From contig NZ_OPYN01000172.1 in assembly GCF_900277125.1 (NCBI RefSeq), positions 1 to 64,000 of the forward strand: a stretch of 64,000 nt of DNA, written 5' to 3'. Source of the stretch: Pseudomonas inefficax. GTDB taxonomy: Bacteria > Pseudomonadota > Gammaproteobacteria > Pseudomonadales > Pseudomonadaceae. The translations under genes were made by a program, and so were the position numbers. Every line of letters starts with the position of its first letter. Position 1 is the stretch's first letter. Shown one piece after another: positions 1-8,284 of the stretch. Below the pieces are notes generated by a model. The model did no database searches, was not told the origin of the DNA, and saw only the letters and a program-made list of their open reading frames with translations.

Positions 1-1660
1 CTTCACGGTGTTGATGGTATCGGTGACCGTGAGGGTCGTGGTGGCACTGGTGTTCAGGTTCTCGAAGTTGTGGTTGCCCGCATTCGTCACGCTGATGGTC
101 TGGGTTTCGCCATCCTTGAACACGTCATCGCTCTGCGCCACGAACGGTGCGGTGGTCGCGGTGGTGGCGTCCTTGGCGAAGGTCAGGGTCTGGCCGTTGC
201 TCAAGGTAACGGTGAAGGCCTGGCCCGCTGGGTGGCTCAGCGTACCGGTGATGGTTGTGGCGTTGCCTTCCTGCACGGCATTGCCGGTTAGGGTCAGCGT
301 CACAGCATCGCCGCCATTAGGCGTGCCGGGAGTGCCAGGGTTGCCTGGAGTACCCGGCTCATCGGTGATCTGCAGGGTGACCGGGTCGCCTTTGACCAGA
401 TTCTCGAAGACCTGTTTGCCCGTGCCTTGCTCGGTGATCCCGGAGATGGCGATGCTCGGAGTACTGCTGCCGACATAGATGTTGTCCGCCAGGACGCCCG
501 ACTGCGAGCCACTGATCTGGCCCGCAGGGATGTTGATCACCTCGCCGTTGCTCAGCGCGATGGACAAACCACCGTGCTGACTCAGGTCGGCACCGGCCGG
601 GCCGGCCAGGGTGATGGTGTAGGTCACCGCCTGGCCTTCCACGGCCGGGTTCGGCGAGATGCTCAGCTCGGCCTTCACGGTGTTGATGGTATCGGTGACC
701 GTGAGGGTCGTGGTGGCACTGGTGTTAAGGTTCTCGAAGTTGTGGTTGCCCGCATTCGTCACGCTGATGGTCTGGGTTTCGCCATCCTTGAACACGTCAT
801 CGCTCTGCGCCACGAACGGTGCGGTGGTCGCGGTGGTGGCGTCCTTGGCGAAGGTCAGGGTCTGGCCGTTGCTCAAGGTAACGGTGAAGGCTTGGCCGGC
901 CGGGTGGCTTAGAGTACCGGTTATGGTGGTCTGCCCCCCTTCCTGCACCGCGTTGCCGCTCAGGGTCAGCGTCACTTCATCGCCGCCATTCGGCGTGCCC
1001 GGGGTGCCAGGGTTGCCTGGCGTGCCTGGCTCATCGGTAATCTGCAGGGTCACCGGATCGCCTTTGACCAGATTCTCGAAGACCTGTTTGCCGGTGCCTT
1101 GCTCGGTGATGCCGTTGATGGCGATGATCGGAGCACTACTGCCGACATAGACGTCGTTCGCCAGGTTAGCGGTTTGCGAAGCGCTGATCTGGCCCGCAGG
1201 GATGTTGATCACCTCGCCGTTGCTCAGAGTGATGGACAGACCACCGTGTTGAGTCAAATCGGCACCGGCCGGGCCGGTCAGGGTGATGGTGTAGGTCACC
1301 GCCTGCCCTTCCACCGCTGGGTTAGGCGAAAGGCTCAGCTCGGCCCTCACGGCATCGATGGTATCGGTCACAGTGAGGGTAGAAGTTGCACCGGTATTGA
1401 GGCTACCAAAGCCATGATCGCCGGCATTGGTGACGGTGATGTTCTGGATTTCACCGTCCCGGAACACATCATCGCTCTGTGCAGTGAACTCACCGGTCGT
1501 TGCGACCGTTTCACCGGCTTTGAACGACAAGGTCTGGCCATTGCTCAGGGTCACCGTGAAATCCTTGCCTGCCGGCTGGCTCAGGGTACCGGTAATACTG
1601 GTCAGGCCCCCTTCCTGCACATTGGTGCTGCTCAGGGTCAGCGTGGCCGCAGTGGGCTGA
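1..1660 (-). repeat. Tandem 672-bp repeats inside the adhesin gene
   Basis: The same sequence restarts at 1, 673 and 1345, an exact 672-bp (224-codon) period. Units 1-672 and 673-1344 are nearly identical at DNA level. The copy beginning at 1345, nearest the protein N-terminus, is clearly diverged and covers only about half a unit (to ~1660). Each unit encodes two beta-sandwich-like domains plus a Pro/Gly/Thr linker. Near-identity between inner units with a diverged end unit is the usual sign of homogenisation by recombination. Confidence 0.9.
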
Positions 1661-2178
1661 GGCTCGGGCTGTACCTCAGGTACCTGCTGTACCGGTGTCG
1701 AATTGCCGACGAATTCCCGAGTCGGTTCAACAGCAACGCCTAGTGGCCCGGTGGGGAAACCAATGGTGGGGGCAACCGACCCGCCCACTGCGTCAAGCAT
1801 CACAAACGAGTGGCCGCCCCCGATGCCACCAGGGTTCGCACCTGCCCCCGTTGGGCCTGCTGCGGTCGCTTCGAGCGCGGTTGTCGGGTCAGCACCGGCG
1901 GCGATGGCTTGTTGCAGCTCATCGACGGAGGGTGCGGCCTGCGCAGTAGCTGCGCTCAGGTCGGCCACGCTATCTGGGGCATCGGCGCTCCACTGGGTAT
2001 CGCGCCCCAGATCGAGGATGCGTCCATCGGCCAGTTCCAGGCTCACCGCGCCACCGGGGCCGGTCTGGATCTGTTCACCTGCGAACACTCGATCCCCTTC
2101 CACAAGCACACGCTGGGTGCCCTCTGGGGAAATCGCGATTACCTGGCCAACAATACTTTTGACTATGGCGATGCTCAA
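1..2178 (-). CDS. LapA/MapA-like giant biofilm adhesin, N-terminal part (runs off left edge)
   Basis: Secreted surface adhesin of the type-1-secreted RTX family. The first ~60 residues (VKSIVGQVIAISPEG, then GDRVFAGEQI) match the N-terminal retention module that holds LapA-type adhesins in the outer membrane. Residues 105-108 (TAAG, codons at 1855-1866) fit the di-alanine site cut by the periplasmic protease LapG when c-di-GMP falls. Residue ~180 onward is beta-rich Ig-like repeats (VTLTLS, TGTLS, TLTVTD, PAVEGQAVTYTITL) with a PGTPGNPGTPGTP linker; two 224-residue units are almost identical. The start is TTG at 2178: GGGAGAG lies 5 bases upstream and the retention module begins immediately; no ATG fits. 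The C-terminus and its RTX secretion signal lie outside the window. No lapBCE-type exporter or lapG/lapD is visible here. I infer a second LapA-like adhesin (such as MapA) rather than lapA itself, from neighbours only. Confidence 0.85.
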   Translation of the reverse strand, partial: MSIAIVKSIVGQVIAISPEGTQRVLVEGDRVFAGEQIQTGPGGAVSLELADGRILDLGRDTQWSADAPDSVADLSAATAQAAPSVDELQQAIAAGADPTTALEATAAGPTGAGANPGGIGGGHSFVMLDAVGGSVAPTIGFPTGPLGVAVEPTREFVGNSTPVQQVPEVQPEPQPTAATLTLSSTNVQEGGLTSITGTLSQPAGKDFTVTLSNGQTLSFKAGETVATTGEFTAQSDDVFRDGEIQNITVTNAGDHGFGSLNTGATSTLTVTDTIDAVRAELSLSPNPAVEGQAVTYTITLTGPAGADLTQHGGLSITLSNGEVINIPAGQISASQTANLANDVYVGSSAPIIAINGITEQGTGKQVFENLVKGDPVTLQITDEPGTPGNPGTPGTPNGGDEVTLTLSGNAVQEGGQTTITGTLSHPAGQAFTVTLSNGQTLTFAKDATTATTAPFVAQSDDVFKDGETQTISVTNAGNHNFENLNTSATTTLTVTDTINTVKAELSISPNPAVEGQAVTYTITLAGPAGADLSQHGGLSIALSNGEVINIPAGQISGSQSGVLADNIYVGSSTPSIAISGITEQGTGKQVFENLVKGDPVTLQITDEPGTPGNPGTPGTPNGGDAVTLTLTGNAVQEGNATTITGTLSHPAGQAFTVTLSNGQTLTFAKDATTATTAPFVAQSDDVFKDGETQTISVTNAGNHNFENLNTSATTTLTVTDTINTVK

Positions 2179-3080
2179 GGCGGCTCTCCCGGGTAACGTG
2201 TGCGATTGGCTTCCATGTTCAGCCATGCTTCGAGTCTTTTCGGCTGGCTACAAGGATGTTTATTTTTATTGGCGTTTGTTTTTTTGGCGTCAACTATCAG
2301 TCTTTTAAATTCAACTCTTATATAACACCACTATCGATCCCACTTACTTAATAATATGCAACAAAACAAATAATGGCCTAATGACATTTTGGTATTAATG
2401 GCTACATTTTTTGCTTCTACCTGCACCTTTCAAGCGCGGTGCTCGAAATCCGGGAAATTGGGAGTGGCCGCAAAAATGCGAGTGTTACTCGTTTCCTTTA
2501 TTCCGGTTGGCCTTACCCGTTCGGTGACTGTGCAAAGCCTGCCCCAGGTGTCAGGTTTTGAAACAGGCCAAACCCGTTCAGGCCAGCCGATCGCCTGAAC
2601 TCGCGAGGCGTTCAGCATTGGCCCGTTGTTTTTCAGAGCCATTGCGGCTCGGCCATCTGCGTAAGTTATTCAAGCATCATGACGCGACAAGATATTGGCT
2701 TGTTCCGAGTGCAAAATATTGGCGCAGGTAAAATTGCACCCGATCTTCAAAACCCATCAACAATCCGACGGGAATCGACACGTGCAGTTATCGTAAATGG
2801 GTCAACGGTAGATCACCCGAATAGACTCAATCGTCTACAGACCAGTTACCGGACAATGACTTTATGCGGGTTGGAGTGGAGGCAAATTTGTCAGGCTATT
2901 ACAATCAGACGCGAAAGGTCCGTAAACGTGAACGAGCGGTAAGGTTATCGGCCTGAACCCATTCTCCGATTGGAACGCTGGCCGAGCACCGAGCGCGCAA
3001 CTCGATTCACCCTGCTCGTCCATCAACCTCGCGAGGGAGGCCAAGGCTTGCTCCCGGGTGAAGGAGCAGGCCCAAGAAAC
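2179..3080. other. Gene-free AT-rich region upstream of the adhesin
   Basis: About 900 bases without a convincing gene. The part next to the adhesin is strongly AT-rich (20 G+C in 2281-2340) and should hold the adhesin promoter and leader. A hairpin with 8-base arms (GTTCAGGC, GCCTGAAC) spans 2576-2600 without a T-run. Short open frames here have no recognisable motif or good ribosome site. No clear FleQ box or sigma70 pair could be assigned. Confidence 0.5.
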
Positions 3081-3107
3081 AAAAAAGCCCTGAATAATCA
3101 GGGCTTT
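3081..3107 (-). terminator. Rho-independent terminator of tRNA-Ser
   Basis: On the minus strand an AAAGCCC-loop-GGGCTTT stem is followed by a T-run, 13 bases after the tRNA 3' end. Confidence 0.8.
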
Positions 3108-3119
3108 AATGAGGAATGA

Positions 3120-3207
3120 TGGCGGAAGCGTAGAGATTCGAACTCTAGGATAGTTGCCCATCGACGGTTTTCAAGACCGTTGCCTTAAACCACTCGGCCA
3201 CGCTTCC
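3120..3207 (-). tRNA. serT: tRNA-Ser (anticodon UGA)
   Basis: On the minus strand the gene starts GGAAGCGTGGCCGAGTGG and ends with the T-arm GTTCGAATC, acceptor CGCTTCC, discriminator G and encoded CCA. The anticodon loop CTTGAAA gives UGA, reading UCA/UCG serine codons. A long variable arm, typical of class II tRNA-Ser, is present, and the 7-bp acceptor stem pairs fully. Confidence 0.95.
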
Positions 3208-3341
3208 AGCTCGTTTTGCGGCCGCCATAATACCGTAATGAAACAAGCTGTCAAACTCTCTGTGTCGCGGGTTGCGGGAGCTCTGGTAGACTCCTAGCAT
3301 CTGAACGTCTGAAAACCACAGGTTTACCAAGGAGTGTCGCC

Positions 3342-4013
3342 ATGCGCGAACAGGATTACGCCGTACACCACGGCCAGCAGGTCGAGCAGCAGGAGATCAG
3401 CAAGGTCCTGCGCAACACGTACAGCCTGCTGGCGCTCACCCTCGCCTTCAGCGGTGTCATGGCCTTCGTGGCCCAGCAGATGCGCGTCGGCTACCCGAAC
3501 GTGTTCGTGGTGCTGATCGGCTTCTACGGGCTGTTCTTCCTCACCAACAAGCTTCGTGATTCGGCCTGGGGACTGGTGTCCACCTTTGCCCTCACCGGTT
3601 TCATGGGCTTCATCCTCGGCCCTATCCTCAACCGCTACCTGGGCATGGCCGGTGGCGCCGAGGTGGTCAGCTCGGCATTTGCCATGACTGCTCTGGTCTT
3701 CGGTGGCCTGTCGGCTTATGTGCTGATCACTCGCAAGGACATGAGCTTCCTCAGCGGCTTCATCACTGCGGGCTTCTTTGTCCTGCTGGGCGCTGTCGTG
3801 GCCAGCTTCTTCTTCCAGATCAGCGGCCTGCAACTGGCGATCAGCGCTGGCTTCGTGCTGTTCTCCTCGGTCTGCATCCTGTTCCAGACCAGCGCGATCA
3901 TTCATGGTGGCGAGCGTAACTACATCATGGCTACCATCAGCCTGTATGTGTCGATCTACAACCTGTTTGTCAGCCTGCTGCAGCTGTTTGGCATCATGGG
4001 TCGTGATGACTGA
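3342..4013 (+). CDS. yccA: YccA, Bax inhibitor-1 family membrane protein
   Basis: A 223-residue inner-membrane protein. A short hydrophilic N-terminus (to ~25) is followed by seven hydrophobic helices, ending in a membrane segment just before the GRDD tail. This matches the UPF0005/BI-1 family. E. coli YccA is a substrate and modulator of the FtsH-HflKC membrane protease; the same role here is inferred from family. The ATG at 3342 has AAGGAG 8 bases upstream. It stands alone between tRNA-Ser and a strong terminator. Nothing unusual. Confidence 0.9.
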   Translation: MREQDYAVHHGQQVEQQEISKVLRNTYSLLALTLAFSGVMAFVAQQMRVGYPNVFVVLIGFYGLFFLTNKLRDSAWGLVSTFALTGFMGFILGPILNRYLGMAGGAEVVSSAFAMTALVFGGLSAYVLITRKDMSFLSGFITAGFFVLLGAVVASFFFQISGLQLAISAGFVLFSSVCILFQTSAIIHGGERNYIMATISLYVSIYNLFVSLLQLFGIMGRDD

Positions 4014-4029
4014 TTGAATGCTGCAATAG

Positions 4030-4055
4030 AAAGCCCGCTTCGGCGGGCTTTTTTG
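4030..4055 (+). terminator. Rho-independent terminator after yccA
   Basis: AAGCCCGC-TTCG-GCGGGCTT stem-loop with TTCG tetraloop followed by a T-run, 17 bases after the stop. Confidence 0.9.
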
Positions 4056-4086
4056 TGGGCGCCAAACCCATCGATCTAGCTGGAGC

Positions 4087-4175
4087 CTTGTGGGAGCGGG
4101 CGAGCCCGCGAACACCGGCGAAGCCGGTGCCATACACCGCGTCGCATTCTTCGCGGGCACGCCCGCTCCCACAGG
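4087..4175. repeat. REP pair
   Basis: Head-to-head Pseudomonas REP units of the TGTGGGAGCGGGC...GCCCGCG type with their inverted partner GCGGGCACGCCCGCTCCCACA, separated by a small hairpin (ACCGGCGAAGCCGGT). Confidence 0.85.
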
Positions 4176-4327
4176 TCGATTCCTAGAAAAAGCGCACAAT
4201 AACTGACCACAAAGTCAGGTAAGTAGGCAAATGGTCGTCGATCATGCCGCCATCGTGCTTTTCTCTACCCCAATTCGCCATCACCCCGTAGAATGCGCTC
4301 CTTTTTTCTCCGGGGCAGCTTTTCGCA

Positions 4328-5707
4328 ATGAGCTCACACGAACACAGCCCAGGCGCAGCGGCGCCTGCCAATGAACTGGTGCTTGGTCTGGAGGACAAGC
4401 CACGGCTGTTGATCGGCCTGTTGGCAGCACTGCAGCACCTGTTGGCGATCATCGTGCCGATCGTCACCCCTGGCCTGCTGATTTGCCAGGCGCTGGGTGT
4501 TTCGGCACGGGATACCAACCTGATCGTCTCCATGTCGCTGGTCATTTCTGGTATTGCCACCTTCGTCCAGTGCAAACGCTTCGGACCGTTCGGTGCCGGG
4601 CTGCTGATAGTCCAGGGCACCAGCTTCAACTTCGTCGGCCCGCTGATTGCCGGCGGGGCGCTAATGGTCAAGCAAGGTACGCCGGTAGAAGGCGTGATGG
4701 CGGCCATCTTTGGCGTGGTAATCGCCGGCTCGTTCGTCGAGATGGGCGTGTCGCGCATCCTGCCCTTCGTCAAACGCCTGATTACCCCGCTGGTAACTGG
4801 CATCGTGGTGCTGATGATCGGCCTGACCCTTATCAAGGTCGGCCTGATCAGTATGGGTGGTGGTTTCGGCGCCATGGCCAATGGCACCTTCGCCAATGGC
4901 GAGAACCTGCTGCTGTCGGGCGTGGTGCTGGCGATCATCGTCATCCTCAACCGCATCCCGGTGGTGTGGATGCGCAGCTGCGCCATCGTTATCGCCCTGG
5001 CGGTCGGCTATGCGCTGGCCGGCTACCTGGGCCGCCTGGATTTCACCGGCATGCATGAAGCCGCGCTGTTCCAGGTGCCGACGCCGCTGCATTTCGGCCT
5101 GGGCTTTTCCTGGGCACTGTTCATCCCGATGCTGGTGATCTACCTGGTAACTTCGCTGGAAGCCATCGGTGACGTTACTGCCACCAGCAAAGTGTCGCGC
5201 CAGCCGGTCGAGGGGCCTGTGTGGATGCAGCGGATCAAGGGCGGTGTGTTGGTCAATGGGGCCAACTCGCTGCTGGCCGGTTTGTTCAACACCTTCCCAA
5301 GCTCGATCTTTGCCCAGAACAATGGCGTAATTCAGCTGACCGGGATCGCCAGCCGCCATATCGGAATGTGGATTGCCGTGATGCTGGTGCTGCTGGGGCT
5401 GTTCCCGAGCGTTGCCGGGGTGATTCAGGCGGTGCCGGAGCCGGTACTGGGTGGTGCGGCCATGGTCATGTTCGGAGCGGTTGCAGCTTCGGGGATCAAT
5501 ATCCTGGCCAGCACTCGCCTGGACCGTCGTGCCCTGCTGATCATCGCTGTGTCCCTGGCCTTGGGCCTGGGCGTGGCGCAGGTGCCGGAGTTCCTGGCGC
5601 ATATGCCGGCGGCGATTCGCAATGTGCTGGAGTCGGGCGTGGCTACTGGAGGAATCTGTGCCTTGGTGTTGAACTGGTTCCTGCCGGAGAGCAAGGAACA
5701 GGCTTGA
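4328..5707 (+). CDS. NCS2-family xanthine/uracil permease
   Basis: A 459-residue proton-coupled nucleobase transporter in the inner membrane. Family hallmarks are the QHLLAIIVPIVTPGLLI first helix, the QGTSFNFVGP segment (the Q-x-T-type NCS2 motif near TM3, about residue 98), and about a dozen further membrane helices. The QGTSF form resembles the xanthine/uric acid branch (XanP/PbuX) more than UraA, so xanthine is my preferred substrate, but sequence alone does not settle it. It is a single gene between REP DNA and a terminator; no purine catabolic gene is adjacent. Confidence 0.85.
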   Translation: MSSHEHSPGAAAPANELVLGLEDKPRLLIGLLAALQHLLAIIVPIVTPGLLICQALGVSARDTNLIVSMSLVISGIATFVQCKRFGPFGAGLLIVQGTSFNFVGPLIAGGALMVKQGTPVEGVMAAIFGVVIAGSFVEMGVSRILPFVKRLITPLVTGIVVLMIGLTLIKVGLISMGGGFGAMANGTFANGENLLLSGVVLAIIVILNRIPVVWMRSCAIVIALAVGYALAGYLGRLDFTGMHEAALFQVPTPLHFGLGFSWALFIPMLVIYLVTSLEAIGDVTATSKVSRQPVEGPVWMQRIKGGVLVNGANSLLAGLFNTFPSSIFAQNNGVIQLTGIASRHIGMWIAVMLVLLGLFPSVAGVIQAVPEPVLGGAAMVMFGAVAASGINILASTRLDRRALLIIAVSLALGLGVAQVPEFLAHMPAAIRNVLESGVATGGICALVLNWFLPESKEQA

Positions 5708-5730
5708 GCCTGGAGACAGATGCTTTACAG

Positions 5731-5772
5731 AAAGCCCGCCCCGCCATGCACAAGCGGGCGCGGGCTTTTTTG
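5731..5772 (+). terminator. Terminator after the NCS2 permease
   Basis: AAAGCCCGC and GCGGGCTTT-type arms around a ~20-base loop, ending in a T-run before tusD. Confidence 0.75.
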
Positions 5773-5809
5773 CTTTATCATGGCACCATTCCTTTTGCAT
5801 GAGTTACCC

Positions 5810-6202
5810 ATGAAATTCGCTATCGCGGTGTTCTCCCCGGCCCATGCGCCCTCCTCGCGGCGCGCCCTGCGCTACGCCGAGGCGGTACTGGCCGGCGGGC
5901 ATGAGATTGCCCGGCTGTTCTTCTATCAGGACGGGGTACACAGTGCCTCGGCCAACGTGGTCGCCCCCCAGGACGAGCTGGATGTTGCCGGCCAATGGCG
6001 CGCCTTCATTGCAGCCAACCAGCTGGACGCAGTGGTGTGCATCGCTGCCGCCCTGCGCCGCGGCGTGCTCGACGAGGCCGAGGCCAACCGCTATCAGCGC
6101 CCGGCAGTGAACCTGCCCAAGCCTTGGGAACTGTCGGGGCTTGGCCAGTTGCATGAGGCGGCGCAGGTTGCCGATCGCCTTGTCTGCTTTGGAGGCGACT
6201 GA
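5810..6202 (+). CDS. tusD: Sulfurtransferase TusD (DsrE family)
   Basis: First gene of the TusBCD relay that passes persulfide sulfur from TusA to TusE and on to MnmA for 2-thiouridine at tRNA wobble position 34. The 130-residue product starts MKFAIAVFSPAH. The DsrE fold is recognisable, and the persulfide-carrying cysteine is Cys77 in AVVCIAAALRRGV. ATG 5810 is chosen because the homologous protein begins there; the upstream in-frame extension runs through the terminator. It is followed within 2 bases by tusC. The partner mnmA lies in this same window at 27182. Confidence 0.92.
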   Translation: MKFAIAVFSPAHAPSSRRALRYAEAVLAGGHEIARLFFYQDGVHSASANVVAPQDELDVAGQWRAFIAANQLDAVVCIAAALRRGVLDEAEANRYQRPAVNLPKPWELSGLGQLHEAAQVADRLVCFGGD

Positions 6203-6203
6203 A

Positions 6204-6563
6204 ATGACCAAATCCTTGTTGATCATCAGCCGCCAGGCACCCTGGAACGGCCCATCGGCCCGTGAAGCACTGGACATCGCCCTGGCGGGCGGCGCGTTCG
6301 ATCTGCCGCTGGGCATGCTGTTCCTCGACGACGGGGTGTTTCAGCTCGCTGCGGACCAACAGCCCGCCGCCGTGCAACAGAAGAATCTGGCCGCCAACTT
6401 GCAGGCGCTACCAATGTTCGGCGTCGAGGAACTGTTCGCCTGCAGCCACAGCCTCACTCGCCGCGGCCTGGCAGCCGACAACCTGGCGCTGCCAGTGCAA
6501 GTGCTGGACGACGCGGCCCTGGCCGCACTGATCGCCCGTTTCGACCAGGTGGTAACGCTCTGA
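6204..6563 (+). CDS. tusC: Sulfurtransferase TusC (DsrF family)
   Basis: A 119-residue DsrF-like subunit of the TusB2C2D2 hexamer. It starts MTKSLLIISRQAPWNGPSAREALD, the usual TusC N-terminus with a conserved PW-G-AREALD. TusC has a structural rather than sulfur-carrying role. The ATG at 6204 sits one base past the tusD stop; the stop overlaps the tusB start (ATGA). Confidence 0.9.
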   Translation: MTKSLLIISRQAPWNGPSAREALDIALAGGAFDLPLGMLFLDDGVFQLAADQQPAAVQQKNLAANLQALPMFGVEELFACSHSLTRRGLAADNLALPVQVLDDAALAALIARFDQVVTL

Positions 6564-6859
6564 TGACAACCCTGCATGTAATTGCCCACTCCCCATTTGG
6601 CGACGAGCGCCTGGCTAGCTGCCTGCGCTTGCTTGGTACCGACGACGCCCTGCTGCTGTGCGGCGATGCGGTGTATGCCCTGCGCAGCGGCAGCGAACCG
6701 CACCGCCAGCTGCAAGCCGCCGGCTTGGCACAGCGCCTGTTCGCGCTGGACGAAGACGTGCAGGCCCGCGCCGTCGGCAACGAACTGGCCAAGGCCGTGG
6801 ACTACTCCGGGTTCGTCGAACTGTCGCTGCTTTACGACAAGGTCAACAGCTGGCTATGA
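6563..6859 (+). CDS. tusB: Sulfurtransferase TusB (DsrH family)
   Basis: A 98-residue DsrH-like subunit, starting MTTLHVIAHSPFGDERLASCLRLL. It completes the TusBCD complex. Start and stop both overlap their neighbours by 4 bases (ATGA), so translation is probably coupled across tusC-tusB-tusE. Confidence 0.9.
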   Translation: MTTLHVIAHSPFGDERLASCLRLLGTDDALLLCGDAVYALRSGSEPHRQLQAAGLAQRLFALDEDVQARAVGNELAKAVDYSGFVELSLLYDKVNSWL

Positions 6860-7191
6860 ATACCCTCAACGTTGGCGATCAGGCGATCGCCCTGGACAAG
6901 GATGGCTTCCTGGTCGATCTGCAAGACTGGTCGCATGCCGCCGCCGAGGCTTTGGCCGAGCGCGAGGGCATCCCGCTGACGGCGGACCACTGGGAAATCC
7001 TCGAACTGCTGCGCCAGTTCTACCAGGAATACCAGCTGTCCCCGGCCACGCGCCCGCTGATCAAGTACACGGCCCTCAAACTGGGGCCTGACAAGGGCAA
7101 CAGCCCGCACCTCAACCGCCTGTTCAACGGCACTCCCGCCAAACTGGCCGCCAAGCTGGCAGGCCTGCCCAAGCCGACCAACTGCATATGA
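6856..7191 (+). CDS. tusE: Sulfurtransferase TusE (DsrC family)
   Basis: A 111-residue DsrC-like sulfur carrier that accepts sulfur from TusD and gives it to MnmA. Seen: GFLVDLQDWSHAAAEALAEREG, the W-x-I-L helix, RPLIKYTALKLG, and the flexible C-terminal arm ending NCI, with the penultimate Cys110 that carries the persulfide. The second DsrC-arm cysteine of dissimilatory sulfite reducers is absent, as expected for tRNA-thiolation TusE. It overlaps tusB and ybiB by ATGA. Confidence 0.93.
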   Translation: MNTLNVGDQAIALDKDGFLVDLQDWSHAAAEALAEREGIPLTADHWEILELLRQFYQEYQLSPATRPLIKYTALKLGPDKGNSPHLNRLFNGTPAKLAAKLAGLPKPTNCI

Positions 7192-8192
7192 CAGAACCTC
7201 GCCCGCTTACCCTGGAAACCCCAGCCGAACACCCATTCGCCGAGTTCGTGCGCATTCTTGGCAAAGGCAAGCGCGGCGCGCGTGGCCTGACCCGTGAAGA
7301 AGCCCGTACGGCCATGACCCTGCTGCTGGAAGGCAAAGTCGAAGATGCCCAGCTCGGTGCCTTTCTCATGCTGCTGCGGCACAAGGAAGAAAGCGCCGAA
7401 GAACTGGCCGGCTTCACCGAGGCCGTGCGCGCCCACTTGCAGGCGCCGCGCATCGCCGTTGACCTGGACTGGCCCACCTACGCCGGCAAGAAGCGCCACC
7501 TGCCGTGGTACCTGCTGGCTGCCAAATGCCTGGCCAACAATGGCGTGCGCACCTTGATGCACGGTGGCGGTGCACACACTGCCGGGCGCATGTACACCGA
7601 GCAGCTTCTGTCCTTGCTGGAAATTCCGCTATGCCGTGATTGGGCTGCGGTCAGCCGCGCCCTGGACGAGCAGCGCCTGGCCTTCTTCCCGCTGCAGGAC
7701 TGGGCACCCCAGTTGCAGCGCATGATCGACCTGCGCAATACCCTGGGCCTGCGTTCGCCCATCCATTCGCTGGCCCGGGTACTCAACCCGCTGGCTGCGC
7801 GCTGTGGTCTGCAAAGCATCTTCCACCCCGGTTACCAGGCGGTGCACCGCGAGGCCAGCCGCCTGCTGGGCGACCATGCCGTTGTAATCAAGGGTGATGG
7901 CGGCGAGATCGAGGTCAACCCCGATGTAATCAGCCATCTGTACGGCACCACCGCCGGCGAAGCCTGGGACGAGGAATGGCCAGCGCTGAGCGAACGCCGC
8001 CACGTGAAACCGCCAAGCCTGGAGCCGCAGCAATTGCTGGCGGTCTGGCGCGGCGAGGCCGAGGACAGCTACGGTGAAATGGCTGTGGTCGCGACCATCG
8101 CCCTGGCCCTGCGCGGCTTGGGCCAGGACCGCGAGCAGGCTTTCGCCACGGCACGTGGTTACTGGGGTGCACGCAACCAATCGAATAAATAG
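7188..8192 (+). CDS. ybiB: YbiB, TrpD2-type nucleic-acid-binding protein
   Basis: A 334-residue protein with the anthranilate phosphoribosyltransferase fold. The N-terminal helical part holds TREEARTAMTLLLEGKVEDAQLGAFLMLLRHKEES and the phosphoribosyl-binding part GVRTLMHGGGAHTAGRM. The canonical TrpD loop GTGGD is replaced, which marks the TrpD2/YbiB branch. E. coli YbiB binds nucleic acids and is LexA-controlled there; enzymatic activity is not established. The start overlaps tusE by 4 bases, tying it to the tus operon. Often annotated as a glycosyl transferase family protein. Confidence 0.85.
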   Translation: MTEPRPLTLETPAEHPFAEFVRILGKGKRGARGLTREEARTAMTLLLEGKVEDAQLGAFLMLLRHKEESAEELAGFTEAVRAHLQAPRIAVDLDWPTYAGKKRHLPWYLLAAKCLANNGVRTLMHGGGAHTAGRMYTEQLLSLLEIPLCRDWAAVSRALDEQRLAFFPLQDWAPQLQRMIDLRNTLGLRSPIHSLARVLNPLAARCGLQSIFHPGYQAVHREASRLLGDHAVVIKGDGGEIEVNPDVISHLYGTTAGEAWDEEWPALSERRHVKPPSLEPQQLLAVWRGEAEDSYGEMAVVATIALALRGLGQDREQAFATARGYWGARNQSNK

Positions 8193-8235
8193 ATAGCAAG
8201 AGCGCAGTCTTTGCGCTAGTTATTCGAACGTTTTT
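8181..8235 (+). terminator. Candidate terminator of tusDCBE-ybiB
   Basis: Outer arms TCGAATAA (8181-8188) and TTATTCGA (8220-8227) enclose a second hairpin AGCGCA-TGCGCT (8201-8217), followed by ACGTTTTT. The outer left arm overlaps the ybiB stop. Could alternatively lie in the promoter of the next gene. Confidence 0.4.
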
Positions 8236-8284
8236 CCCTAGACTGGGCTCCAACGACAAACAACTTTGTTCCGAGGAGCTCACC

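Noticed and set aside
2679-2942. 87-codon open frame in the gap before tRNA-Ser
   Set aside because: No ribosome site, no motif and no coherent hydrophobic pattern; treated as non-coding.
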